Source of the DNA: Xanthomonas hortorum pv. pelargonii
Lineage (GTDB): Bacteria; Pseudomonadota; Gammaproteobacteria; Xanthomonadales; Xanthomonadaceae
DNA: 64,000 nt
Assembly: GCF_024499015.1 (NCBI RefSeq)
Contig: NZ_CP098604.1
Coordinates: 4,216,001-4,280,000, forward strand
Direction: 5' to 3'
The notes under the pieces were generated by a model, which was given only the letters and a program-made list of their open reading frames with translations, had not been told where the DNA came from and searched no databases. Below are positions 36,652 through 46,000 of the stretch, one piece after another; position 1 is the first letter of the stretch, and every line of letters begins with the position of its first letter. The translations under genes were made by a program, and so were the position numbers.

Positions 36652-37723
36652 CCTGATTAGCCCCGACTCTCAGCCATGAAAATTGCTCGCTGCACGTAAA
36701 ACCGGCTCTGGGCATGGTGTGGATTGCATCATGGCCGTGGCAAGTCGTGGCAGCATCTCGCGCAAGCGGAATCGACGATTAAAACGATAGGCCGCTTCTC
36801 CCAGGTAACGCCTTGCGTATTTGCCTTGCGCGATGGCGTGATACACGCCACTGATGGCGCGCTTGAGATTGCCCAGCACCACGTTGAGCCAACGTGCACC
36901 GGCCGTTTCGGTCGCGGCACGACCACCGCCAGTGTCCAGCGTGGTGTGCGCGTGGCCGGCGTCTTCTAGCCGGCGGAAGCAGGCCAGCCCATCGGTGTAG
37001 ACCTCGCATTCGGGCGCCAAGCGACGGGCAATCCAGTCCTGCAGCGAGGTGTTATCGAAGCTGCGCACCGGCTCGATCACCACAAAGCGCGGCGCGGTGA
37101 AGGTGGCATCGGTCTGCACCGCAATCAGGAACGCTTGTTTGTTCTCCGATCCGCGTCCGGCCTTGCCACCGTTACGCTCGCCGCCGAGATAGGCATCGTC
37201 GATCTGCACGAAACCCGCCAGTTTCCGCATGGATTCGCGCTCGGCCATAACCTGCATGATCTTGTGTTTCATCCGCCAGGCCGTCTTGTAGTTGACGCCC
37301 AGATGCCGCATCAACTCCAGCGCGGCCATGTTGGTTTTGGTCGAGGTCAGCAGGTGCAACGCCAGCATCCAGGTGCGCAGCGGCAGCTTGGTGCCTTCGA
37401 ACATCGTGCCTGCAATCAGGCTGGTCTGATGCCGGCACGCGCTGCATTGGTAGTAGATCGCAGCACCCCGCTTGAAACGCGAGCGCACGCGTCCGGCACA
37501 AACAGGGCAACGAAAGCCTTGCGGCCAGCGCCACTTGTAAAGCGCGCGATAGCACTTGGCTTCGGTGCCGTAGGACGCGAAGAACTCAGGCATCGACAAT
37601 CCCGCTTGGAACTGCACGGCATTGATACTCATCACGCCACCTCGTTGGCTTCAGGTGACAGCAGCATCCACCCAGCGCGGCGCAGATCCTGCGACAGGCG
37701 GCTGATGGTCAGGGCTAATCAGG
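36652..37723 (-). mobile_element. IS1595-family element (ISXo5-like), copy 3
   Basis: 1072 bp, inverted relative to the other two copies, ends as described for copy 1. Flanked by an 8-bp duplication AAAACTAA (36644-36651 and 37724-37731). It lies 291 bp upstream of the metalloprotease start. Confidence 0.95.
36670..37632 (-). CDS. IS1595-family transposase, copy 3
   Basis: 320 residues, apparently identical to the other two copies; intact zinc ribbon and DDE residues. Reads on the minus strand with the same internal layout. Confidence 0.95.
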   Translation of the reverse strand: MSINAVQFQAGLSMPEFFASYGTEAKCYRALYKWRWPQGFRCPVCAGRVRSRFKRGAAIYYQCSACRHQTSLIAGTMFEGTKLPLRTWMLALHLLTSTKTNMAALELMRHLGVNYKTAWRMKHKIMQVMAERESMRKLAGFVQIDDAYLGGERNGGKAGRGSENKQAFLIAVQTDATFTAPRFVVIEPVRSFDNTSLQDWIARRLAPECEVYTDGLACFRRLEDAGHAHTTLDTGGGRAATETAGARWLNVVLGNLKRAISGVYHAIAQGKYARRYLGEAAYRFNRRFRLREMLPRLATAMMQSTPCPEPVLRAASNFHG

Positions 37724-37727
37724 AAAA

Positions 37728-37880
37728 CTAATAAATATTATTTATATTGATTTTAATGCCGTGTCGCAACGTTCCCGATTTTGAGCGGTGCATCAGCTTG
37801 AAGTCCAATTCCTTGTCAGTTTCAACACCTGAGGCAATCTGCATCATGAGCGCAATTGGGACTTCGTCGCAACGTGTCAT
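37728..37880 (-). CDS. Possible small ORF or gene remnant next to IS copy 3
   Basis: A 50-residue frame from the ATG at 37880, MTRCDEVPIALMMQIASGVE onward, ending KINNIY-like residues; the stop lies inside the IS target duplication. Composition looks protein-like, but there is no convincing ribosome-binding site and no recognised family. It may be the 3' part of a gene cut by the insertion. Confidence 0.25.
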   Translation of the reverse strand: MTRCDEVPIALMMQIASGVETDKELDFKLMHRSKSGTLRHGIKININNIY

Positions 37881-38230
37881 GTCCGTAATTTGTCGCCGAC
37901 GAGACAGTACTCAAGGTTTTTTGTTAGCCGCTCTTGATCAGCCAAGCCTCGACGGCAATGCCGAGCATGATTTTTCAGTGCCTCCATCAAGCAGCTGTTG
38001 GCCTGACCGAGGGCTAGCACCTCGCCGCGTCGTTGACCAGGTGGACTGCAGCACTTGGTCAACGGCGGCCGTTGGCCCCGTGGACAAGCCGGGGCGTCGC
38101 CCCGCAACGCACGGGCATGGCGACGGGTTGAAGAGCTCTTAGAGTTGCGTATCAATCTCAATCACTTGGACGTAGCGATGTCAGCACTGCGGGTGTTGAG
38201 TCCTGAACGTCGCCATTTCTTGTGAGCGTT
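37881..38230. other. Region of uncertain content upstream of the IS3 remnant
   Basis: 350 bases that read partly like eroded coding sequence on the minus strand (for instance ALKNHARHCRRGLADQERLT) without start or recognised family. It may be the remnant of another mobile element. Confidence 0.3.
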
Positions 38231-39196
38231 TGATACGCCCAGGTTTCCGTAGACACTCAGGACCCTCGTTGCGCGTAGCGCCATTCAAACTCTACAGGGG
38301 ACAGGTCGCCAGTTGAACCATGGCGACGGTTGGGGTTGTAAAAACATCTCGATGTAGTCGAATACCTCGGCGCTTGCGGCGTTCTTGGTGGGATAGATCC
38401 GCCGCCTGATCCGCTCGCGTTTGAGCAGGCCGAAGAAGCTCTCCACCGGTGCGTTGTCGTGGCAGTTGCCGCGCCGACTCATGCTGCACCAAGCCATGGG
38501 ACGCCAGGAAACTCTGCCAGTCATCGCTGGTATAGACCGACCCTTGGTCCGAGTGAACCAGGCAACCAGCGCTGGGTTTGCGCCGCCACACCGCAGACAA
38601 CAAGGCCTGCACGACCAACTCGGTCTCGGCCCGATCGCGCATCGCCCAGCCGACACGTGCCAGGAAAACAGATCGATCACAACAGCCAGGTACATCCAGC
38701 CTTCATGCGTGCGGATGAAGGTGAAATCGCTCGCCCAGGCCGTGTCCGGCTTGGGCGAGCGTAACCAGGCGTAATAGCCCGACCGGTTGACCCGCAATAC
38801 CCGGCACATCGCACACACCCTGAATTCCCCGCAGTGGGCTTGCATGAAGGCGTACTTTGCCTTTACCCCTTGGCAAAGGACGCGGCGGCCTTTTAGGATG
38901 TCGCGCTCCTCGGTCACTCGACGCAACTCTGCCTTCAGCCGCCGAACCTCGGCGCTCTGGTCCACCTCGGCGCGCCGCACCACGCCAGGCTTGCCGAACT
39001 TGCGCAGCCAGGCGTAGAGGCTGTGCGTGGTGACACCCAGTCGCTCCGCGACTTCTGCCACCTTGAAACCACGATCGGTCACTTGCCGGACCGCCTCGAT
39101 CTTGAACTCATCCGTATACCGCTTGCTGCTCATAGACACCTCCGAATCGACCATTTTCCATGGCCTTGAGATGTCTAGGAAACCCTGGGCGTATCA
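38231..39196 (-). mobile_element. Degenerate IS3-family element
   Basis: 966 bp between imperfect inverted ends TGATACGCCCAGGTTTCCG (left) and, complemented, TGATACGCCCAGGGTTTCC (right). A full IS3 element is about 1.2 kb; part of orfB is missing here. No target duplication is visible, which fits an old insertion or later rearrangement. Confidence 0.8.
38285..39133 (-). pseudogene. IS3-family transposase orfAB, broken
   Basis: OrfA is recognisable (MSSKRYTDEFKIEAVRQVTD, EVAERLGVTTHSLYAWLRKF, leucine-zipper-like RRLKAELRRVTEERDILK). It runs directly into the orfB frame because the slippery A-run is reduced to four As. OrfB has an internal deletion after RSGYYAWLRSPK, resuming at DTAWASDFTFIRTHEGWMYL. 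It then shifts frame twice around LFSWHV and again before NCHDNAPVESFFGLLKRERI. The DDE motif is therefore not in one frame and the element cannot move by itself. Confidence 0.85.
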
Positions 39197-39370
39197 GTAG
39201 TCATACGCAGCGCTTCGATCAGGGAAGGCGACACTGGGGACCGGATAGCGGTGAAGCGTGATGCCGCCGGGCCTGGAAATCAGGAGCTCTGGTAGGAACT
39301 TTCCGTCAGACGGGATGATATGAGCCGTGAGCAAGTAATCGCCCACGTGCCGAATAGCGGTAACGCCCAA
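39194..39370 (-). CDS. Possible small gene with TTG start, cut by IS3 end
   Basis: A 58-residue frame from the TTG at 39370: LGVTAIRHVGDYLLTAHIIP onward, then LPELLISRPGGITLHRYPVP and a stop formed by the IS3 end (39194-39196). A strong Shine-Dalgarno, AAGGAGG, stands 7 nt before the TTG. The sequence resembles small one-domain proteins that begin with a beta hairpin. The true C-terminus was probably lost to the IS insertion. Confidence 0.4.
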   Translation of the reverse strand: MGVTAIRHVGDYLLTAHIIPSDGKFLPELLISRPGGITLHRYPVPSVAFPDRSAAYDY

Positions 39371-39555
39371 GACTGATCCTCCTTGATGGTGCTATACGCC
39401 TCTGCTTGTCTGACACCATCGTCAGACAACCGACCGCCAGGACCCGCCCTGGCGACACGTCATCATTGCGGAAAATGGCTCAAAGCACTGTCGGCGAAAG
39501 ACGGGCTGGACTGTAGGTATTTTCCTAGCCAGGTTCGAATCGACGAGGTCGCGGT

Positions 39556-39834
39556 CTAGCTCAGGTGTCGCATCAGCCATTCGGAACTCATCGTTGAAAA
39601 GCCGGACCACGCGGCGTCCTTCCTTGCCAGCTTGGCCACCAGAAGACGATCTTCTTTATCAAGGTGCCGCTTTAATATGTCGCGTATGGTGCTGGCGTTA
39701 CCCAGATGGCCGATGAGCCAGGTCGAACCCACATCGTTAGACCAAGGGTGGCCAATTTCTTTGATCTTTGAGAAGAACCCTGTGTAGTCCTTGTCGCTAC
39801 TCTTGCACTCGAAAATCACCATGTATATCGGCAC
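39556..39834 (-). CDS. Small SinR-like/Cas2-fold-like protein, second member
   Basis: About 92 residues from a GTG at 39834 preceded by AAGGAG: PIYMVIFECKSSDKDYTGFF, then STWLIGHLGNASTIRDILKR, DKEDRLLVAKLARKDAAWSG and a Trp-containing end. The layout (beta strand, helix, T-W-strand, helix, DRLLVAKL strand) parallels the protein at 27907-28191, though identity is low. An ATG at 39822 is an alternative start. Function unknown. Confidence 0.5.
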   Translation of the reverse strand: MPIYMVIFECKSSDKDYTGFFSKIKEIGHPWSNDVGSTWLIGHLGNASTIRDILKRHLDKEDRLLVAKLARKDAAWSGFSTMSSEWLMRHLS

Positions 39835-40515
39835 GCACAACTCCTTTTGCTCAGTTTGCGCATTATGCCTGGGCAGGCTCGTTCTCAGATCGATTTCATC
39901 GTGGGTGCCTGCTTCAATGTCCTAGCAGCTACGCCGCGCGAAGCGAAATTTTGACCAATCCAAGCTCGCTGCGTCTTTGAAGTTTGAAAGTCCCCGAATG
40001 TCTTATCTCCTGATCGAGCGTGGCATCACAACCTCGGTCAAGATGAGCTTTCCAACGCCGGCACGTTGACATCGAAGACAGCCATGCATGCGTCGAAGTA
40101 GTGAGGGCGGTAGGCCCGAATCGTATCCAGGCGGACCAGTTTGCGTCAGATACGCACGCCAATGCGCAAAGGGGAAGTCCCGGTCGGGCACGATGCTTTT
40201 ATCTATCAACCAAATGGCCGATAACACCTGCTGCTTCCTATCCACTCAGGTAGGCATTTGCCAGCTGGGATGGGTCTAAACGGTTTTTATCTCCACCAGT
40301 GCTGGGCCTCTGAAAGGGACCTTAGCTTCGCTGTCCCGACCGCAAGGACAGGCCTCCTTCTCGTCGCTGGCGCTTTGTTGCGGCCCTTCGCTGTGCGCCG
40401 CTTGCGCGGTGCTCGCTCTCGGGTGCGGTAGGGCCGAACGCTCCGCCTGTCGGTTCCCACGAGGCGCACAACGCGCTGGTGGAGAAGAACCGATGAAGCG
40501 CACCCAAGACCTTAA
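39835..40515. other. Gene-poor region with remnants
   Basis: 681 bases between the SinR-like gene and the IS5 element. Apart from an acetyltransferase-like fragment (40056-40136) and high-GC frames without recognised products near 40290-40500, nothing can be assigned. Confidence 0.45.
40056..40136 (-). pseudogene. GNAT acetyltransferase N-terminal fragment
   Basis: On the minus strand the frame reads VRLDTIRAYRPHYFDACMAV followed by FDVNVPAL, which resembles the beginning of GNAT N-acetyltransferases (IR-YRP-D--A-M-VF--NVP). It lacks a start codon and stops soon after. No other part of such an enzyme is seen nearby, so it is a relic. Confidence 0.35.
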
Positions 40516-41674
40516 GGAAGGTCTGAATAACGAGACCTGAGAGTGCGGAATGTCGCATCGTTCCGGAGAGTCGCGTTTGGATCTTCGGATCTTTCGCCAT
40601 TTCTGGCGCTTTCCTTGGGAATTCCACGGATCACAGGCGCACGCTCCCCATAGCAGGCAGTAACTGCTTTCGCTTCATCCACAGGTTTGACAGCGCAAAC
40701 AAGGTCAGCACGTGTGCCGTGTTCTTGGCCAGGCCGCGATAGCGGACCTTGGTGTAGCCGAACTGGCGCTTGATCACCCGGAATGGATGCTCCACCTTCG
40801 CGCACACGCTGGCCTTGAAGTGTTCCCAACGCTCTTCCCGAGCACGCTCGCGTTTGTTGCCGATGGCTTGCAGCGTCGAACGCTTGGCGGCAATGAAAAA
40901 TGCAGCCTTGCAGGTCTGCAGTTCTTCGCGTTTGTCCGCACCGGTGTAGCCGCTGTCGCCGAACACGCTGTCTTCTTTGCCATGCAGTAATGCGTGCGTC
41001 ACCGTGACGTCGGCGACATTGGCGGCTGTGCAATGGACGTGGTGCACCAGCCCGGAAAATTCATCCACGCCGATGTGCGCCTTCATCCCGAAATACCACT
41101 GATTGCCCTTCCTGGTCTGATGCATTTCAGGGTCGCGCGCGTGATCGGCGTTCTTGGTCGAACTGGGCGCAGCGATCAGCGTTGCATCGACGATCGTGCC
41201 CGACCGCAGGCTCTGGCCCTTGCGCGCCAGATGCGCGTTGACCGCGTCCAGCATCCGCGCGGCAAGGCCATGGGTCTCCAGCAGGCGGCGAAAGTTGAGA
41301 ATCGTGGTCTCGTCCGGAACGTTGTCCAAGCCACCGAGCTGGGCAAACCTCCGCAAGATCGGGATCTCGTGCAACGCTTCTTCCATCGCCGGATCGCTCA
41401 ACGCATACCACTGCTGCAGCAGATGAATCCGCAACATCGTCGCCAGTGCGTATGGCTGCCGACCTGGGCGCCCCGACACCGGATAGTGCGGCGCGATCAG
41501 ACCGAGCAAGTGTTGCCACGGAACCACCTGCTCCATCTCGGCCAGAAAGATCTCCCGGCGAGTCTGCTTGCGCTTGCCCAGGCCTTCAGCGTCACCGAAC
41601 GTCAGTTGCATGGATCACTCCTCAACATGAGGCGGGTAGTGTCGCGTATCTATGGTGCGTTGTTCAGAGGTTCC
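40516..41674 (-). mobile_element. IS5-family insertion sequence
   Basis: About 1159 bp with inverted ends GGAAGGTCTGAATAACG (left) and, complemented, GGAACCTCTGAACAACG (right). Flanked by a 4-bp TTAA duplication (40512-40515, 41675-41678), within a shared CTTAAGG. The size, ends and transposase fit the IS1478-like branch of IS5 found in xanthomonads. Confidence 0.88.
40631..41611 (-). CDS. IS5-family transposase (IS1478-like)
   Basis: 326 residues. It begins MQLTFGDAEGLGKRKQTRRE, with GRPGRQPYALATMLRIHLLQ and the DDE core: GTIVDATLIAAPSSTKN (first Asp), VFGDSGYTGADKRE (second Asp) and VEHPFRVIKRQFGYTKVRYR (Y-(2)-R-(3)-E region with the Glu upstream). Intact length for the group, so potentially active. 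Confidence 0.93.
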   Translation of the reverse strand: MQLTFGDAEGLGKRKQTRREIFLAEMEQVVPWQHLLGLIAPHYPVSGRPGRQPYALATMLRIHLLQQWYALSDPAMEEALHEIPILRRFAQLGGLDNVPDETTILNFRRLLETHGLAARMLDAVNAHLARKGQSLRSGTIVDATLIAAPSSTKNADHARDPEMHQTRKGNQWYFGMKAHIGVDEFSGLVHHVHCTAANVADVTVTHALLHGKEDSVFGDSGYTGADKREELQTCKAAFFIAAKRSTLQAIGNKRERAREERWEHFKASVCAKVEHPFRVIKRQFGYTKVRYRGLAKNTAHVLTLFALSNLWMKRKQLLPAMGSVRL

Positions 41675-41795
41675 TTAAGGCTCAATACCAACTCCAGATG
41701 GACGAAGAGGGCATCTTGCTCTGTCAGCCTCCCGTAAAGTTGATCCATCCATAACTAGAGGTCTCCGGGCACACTAGCCACCGAGGAGACCAACG

Positions 41796-42054
41796 ATGCG
41801 CAAGAGCAAGTTCACCGAAAGCCAGATTGTCGCCACGCTGAAGCAGGTTGAGGGCGGCCGCCAGGTCAAGGATGTGTGCCGTGAGCTGGGCATTTCCGAT
41901 GCGACGTACTACGTCTGGAAGTCCAAGTACGGTGGCATGGAGGCAGCCGATGTGCAGCGCCTTCGCGACCTGGAGACCGAGCACAGCAAGCTCAAACGCA
42001 TGTACGCCGAGCTCGCCATGGAAAACCATGCATTGAAGGATGTCATCGCAAAAA
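41796..42054 (+). pseudogene. IS3-family transposase orfA with altered slippery site
   Basis: MRKSKFTESQIVATLKQVEG, VCRELGISDATYYVWKSKYG and a leucine-zipper segment are intact. The usual ending KKL-stop is lost because the slippery run holds five As (42050-42054) instead of the six that would give AAAAAAG. The frame then continues into meaningless sequence to 42863. The normal OrfAB fusion by -1 slippage is therefore probably impaired. Confidence 0.65.
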
Positions 42055-42903
42055 GCTGTAGACCCGGCGCACAAACGCCCGCTTCTTGCCTGGCTCGTCG
42101 AGCAGCATGGCTGGAGCGAGCGCCGGGCCTGTGCGGTCGTTGGCGTGGCTCGCTCGACAGTGCGCTATCGGCGTCGTCCCGATCGCGACGAGGAGGTCAT
42201 TGCGCTGTTGTCCGAATTGGCCGAGCGTTTTCCCGAGCGTGGTTTTGGAAAGCTCTTTCAGATCATCCGCCGTCGCGGACATGTGTGGAATCACAAAAGG
42301 GTGTGGCGCGTGTATTGCCTGATGAAACTCAATCAACGTCGTCGCAGCAGGCGCCGGGTCCCGACGCGTCATCCACAACCGCTGGCATGCGGAGAGCGAC
42401 CCAATGCTGGATGGTCGATCGACTTCATGTCCGATGCGTTGTGGGATGGTCGACGCTTCCGCACGTTCAATGTCATCGACGATTTCAGTCGGGAAGCCTT
42501 GGCGATCGAAGTGGACTTGAATCTCCCGGCCGCCCGCGTCATCCGCACCTTGGAACGCATCGCAGCCTGGCGCGGCTACCCCGCCAAACTTCGCTTGGAC
42601 AATGGCCCGGAGTTTGTCGCATTGGCCTTGGCCGAGTGGGCCGAGCGCAAAGGCATCGCCTTGGACTTCATCGAGCCGGGGCGTCCAATGCAAAACGGTT
42701 TTATCGAACGCTTCAACGGCAGCTACCGGCGCGGCGTGCTGGACATGCATCTCTTCCGCACGCTGAGCGAGGTTCGCGAACAGACCGAACACTGGCTGGC
42801 CGACTACAACCAGCAGATCCCGCACGACAGCCTGGGCGGGCTAACGCCCGCCGAGTTCCGTGATCAACATCAACCGCAGACCTCTAGTTTTGGCTGGCAT
42901 TGA
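42040..42903 (+). CDS. IS3-family transposase orfB
   Basis: 287 residues with HTH_21 ([20 protein letters not shown]) and an rve integrase core: [20 protein letters not shown] (first Asp), [20 protein letters not shown] (second Asp) and [20 protein letters not shown] (Glu). All three DDE residues are present. An ATG at 42040 overlaps the end of orfA. Confidence 0.88.
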   Translation: MSSQKAVDPAHKRPLLAWLVEQHGWSERRACAVVGVARSTVRYRRRPDRDEEVIALLSELAERFPERGFGKLFQIIRRRGHVWNHKRVWRVYCLMKLNQRRRSRRRVPTRHPQPLACGERPNAGWSIDFMSDALWDGRRFRTFNVIDDFSREALAIEVDLNLPAARVIRTLERIAAWRGYPAKLRLDNGPEFVALALAEWAERKGIALDFIEPGRPMQNGFIERFNGSYRRGVLDMHLFRTLSEVREQTEHWLADYNQQIPHDSLGGLTPAEFRDQHQPQTSSFGWH

Positions 42904-42920
42904 ATTGCGGGGAGTCGACA

Positions 42921-42999
42921 CCATGGCCTGGATCGATTCTTTCATTGCGCGTTCCGACCCGTTGGCATCGGGCAGCGCGGAGGTGTTCTGCATGTCCAT
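42921..42999 (-). pseudogene. Gene start truncated by IS3 insertion
   Basis: From the ATG at 42999 the frame reads MDMQNTSALPDANGSERAMK then ESIQAM, and is interrupted at the IS boundary. It lies 40 nt downstream of the effector pseudogene on the same strand, so it was probably the next gene of that unit. No matching remainder is seen on the far side of the IS elements. Confidence 0.45.
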
Positions 43000-43039
43000 A
43001 GTGTTCTCTCGATGATTCAACTCGCTACACGTGTTCCGG

Positions 43040-46000
43040 CTATCCACCACCTCCACCTCCACCTCCACCTCCACCTCCACCGCCACCGCCACCGCCACCG
43101 CCGTCTCCGCCACCACCACCACCACCGTCACCCTGCGGACCGCTTTGCATCGCGGGATTGTTCGCGAACTGCGGCAGCGTCATCACCATCACCGGGCCTC
43201 GGCTGGTCTGCACCTCTGTCGAGACGTCCATCCCTAGCGCCTGGCGTGTGGTCACCTGCTCCTGTGCTTCCTGCTGCGCCTTGGCTTCAAGATGTTCGTG
43301 GCCTTGCTGTGCGAGGGCATTGCTATGCGCGCTATTGGCGACCCGGCGCAATGCCTGTTCGATCGCAAGATCGTTCTTGGAATCGAGGGCGTAAAGGAGA
43401 TCATCCACATCGGGATCGCCGGTGATGTTCTTGCGCGTAGGCGGTGGCCGATCGTCCTGCTCGCCAGCCGCTTGCGTAACAGCGCTATCGGCATCGCCTT
43501 GCGGCGCAGCGCGTGTCAGTGCGAGCGCCGGTTGTCTCATCGCAGAGGGGCCATCCGGATCGTACCCATCACGAAGTTCCAACTCGGTAAACGGCTGCTC
43601 ACCACGGTCCACACGCGCTTGCCGTGCTTCGGCGACGCGGGTTTCTGTTTCCAAATCCTGTTCGATCTGGATGCGCAGCTCACGCATGGAGCGCGTTATT
43701 TCCTCCCAGGAGTCCGGATCTGGGGGCACAGCGGCAAGAGGATCCTGCTCATGTGCTTGGGACTCAAAAACGGCCGGCGCGCATCGGCCGCGCCCTCGGG
43801 CACATCAGTGGAGCGGCCAGCGGCCGGCATGTCCAGCGATAGCCCTGCCGCTTGCACGAGGTGGCTGGACAATGGCAATGCTGTAGGGGTATCTGGTGCT
43901 TCATGTGCTGGTGCCTGCGGCATCCGCGCCAGTTGGTCGTCGCTGCGTTCTGCGGCAACCGGTATGGCGAGCGGTGGTGCAGTAGGCGGGTTCGCTATTT
44001 GGGTCAGGTCCGCGTGCATCGCCTCCTCACGCTGTTGCGCAGACGCATCTTGGTGCGCATCCGAGGCTTGCGCTGTGGTCGGCTGCTGGCCGCTGTGCAG
44101 GTCCGCAACCTGCTGCAGATCTGACGGCGATGTGGGCGCGATCGCCGCGCTCTGCGCTGTCTGTTGCGGGGCTTCGCGCGGGCGCTCTTCCTGCGCTTGT
44201 TGGCCTTGCGTCTGCTGCTGCGCTACGTCGGATACATGTGCTTGCCCACGCTCTGCCTGCTGCTCTTGGGGCTGTTGGGCGACGTCATCCTGGGTAGACC
44301 GCTGCTCGGGTTCGCGTGGCGATGTGCCCTGAGTATGGAGCGACGGTGGCTCGCGCAAGACGCCGTCCTGCGCCGGCTCCTGCTCGCGTTGTGGAGCCGC
44401 TTGGGCGTGCAGCGGCTGCTGCTCTGGATGTTGCACATCCTGCGCCTGGAGGCGTTCTTGCTCGCTCTGCTGGGCATCCTGGGCGTGGCGTGTTTCCTGC
44501 TCGCGCTGTTGCGTCTCCTGGGCCTGCTGTTGCGACTGTTCGCGCTGTTGGGTGTCGTGTACTTGGCGCTGCGCCTGTTCGCGTTGCTGGGCATCCTGTG
44601 CCTGGAGTTCTTGCTGATCCTGCTGTTGCGACTCTTGGTGGCGAAGCTCCTCCAATGCATGCGCCTGCAGCGCTTGAGAGGACTGCGCCCGATCCTCGTG
44701 TGAGGTTTGCTCCTGCAGCGCGTGTGCGCGTGCCTGGGCCAGCTGCTGGTCTTGCGTCTGGCGTTCCTCCCGGTCGCGTTCTTGATGCGCCTGTGCGGCG
44801 CTGGGTGCTTGCATCCGCACCTGCATATCCATCACCAGTTGTGGGCTGGAGGATGCGTTGGAGCCAGACGTGTCGCTATCTGCCGATCCGTCTGATGGGC
44901 GCGGCATAGAGGCTAGCTGTTGTGTGGGGGCGCCGGGCTGCTGCCGCGCACGCACCTCCTGCAGCGCCTGGTGGATGTCCTGGGTGCTGGTGAGCGCTGC
45001 AACACGCTCTACACCATCGGGGCCGCGTTGCAGATGGGCGATCGGGCTGTCGGCACCAAACTGACCGCCTGGCCCGCGCTGCAGCTGCATTGCGCCATCG
45101 CCAGCGAGTCCCTCTGTCTCGCGGGTCCGCTGGGTCGCCAGCTCGATCGCTTCGCGCCATTGCGGCTGCAACTCCGTTCCCACGATGCGGTAGCGGTAGA
45201 GCGTTTGCTCGCGCTGCAAGTCATGCGGCGACGGCGGCGATTGCTGGATGGCGGCGATCGCCTGTGACTGCTCCGCAAGCGCTGGCTGCAGCATCGCGCG
45301 CGTGGGGTGTCCAGTTCCAGCACGCGATTGCCATCCGGCGTGTCACCGTTAGTGCTCCACCGGCCCTCGATGTCTCGGTAGTAGCGCTGGCCGTTCGAGG
45401 CGGTCAACGCATCCGGGTCGGGCAACGCCTGCAGCACTGCTGGCGACATCGGCAGCCCGTCGGCGGCCCAGCCGCTGCGGTGATGTGCCAGCTCATAGCG
45501 CGCGGCGATCGCGCCCGGACTGTTGGCGATGTTGCGCGCGATGACGTCCTGCGCCTGCGCGTCCAGTTCAGCCGCGCGGGGCGGCAAGGCTGTCTCCTGC
45601 AGGTAGTTGCCGCGATCGTTGGCGCCGGAAATCTCGGTTTTGACCTGGCGATGCCACTGGCCGTCCGATGCATCACGCCGCCAGTCGGCAGTGCTTAGGC
45701 TTGGCCGGTCTGTGGGGTTGGCAGGCTGGCGATACGGATCAGCGGGCGCGGGCGCATCCTTGAGGGCTAGCGCTGCGGCGGCGTTGGTGGCTTGGTAATT
45801 GAGTTCGCGTGCCTTCTCATAGCTGGCGACGATTGGAGTGGCGGTCGGGTTGTTCAATCCGTCGCGGGTGGTGTCGGCCATGCCCTCGCGTGCCCAGGCG
45901 CGGCCATCGAACGACCACTGCGTCCCGTCGCGATCGATCTGTTGGTAGATGGCGCGGTTGTCGAGCAACTCGGCAGCCTTCTCGCCGGCCTTGGTCATGA

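Larger units (their letters stand above)
41722..42920 (+). mobile_element. IS3-family element (IS407/IS51-like group)
   Basis: 1199 bp. Left end TGTCAGCCTCCCGTAAAG; right end, complemented, TGTCGACTCCCCGCAATTC. Both share AACTAGAGGTCT further in. No target duplication is obvious. It is inserted 44 bp from the IS5 element and cuts a minus-strand reading frame at 42921. Confidence 0.8.

Noticed and set aside
30359..37723. Composite transposon formed by IS1595 copies
   Set aside because: Each copy has its own distinct target duplication, so each inserted separately; no shared outer duplication is seen.
40276..40503. GC-rich overlapping frames before the IS5 element
   Set aside because: Arg/Ala/Pro-rich in every frame, no recognised product; typical of high-GC random open frames.
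43046..43125. Regular CCACCT/CCACCG units as a possible CRISPR array
   Set aside because: Units are 6 bp with no spacers and encode poly-Gly at the end of the effector; it is a microsatellite.
43292..44703. Plus-strand hydrophobic frames opposite the effector
   Set aside because: Leu/Ala-rich shadows of the Gln-rich (CAG/CTG) coding strand; no start signals or families.
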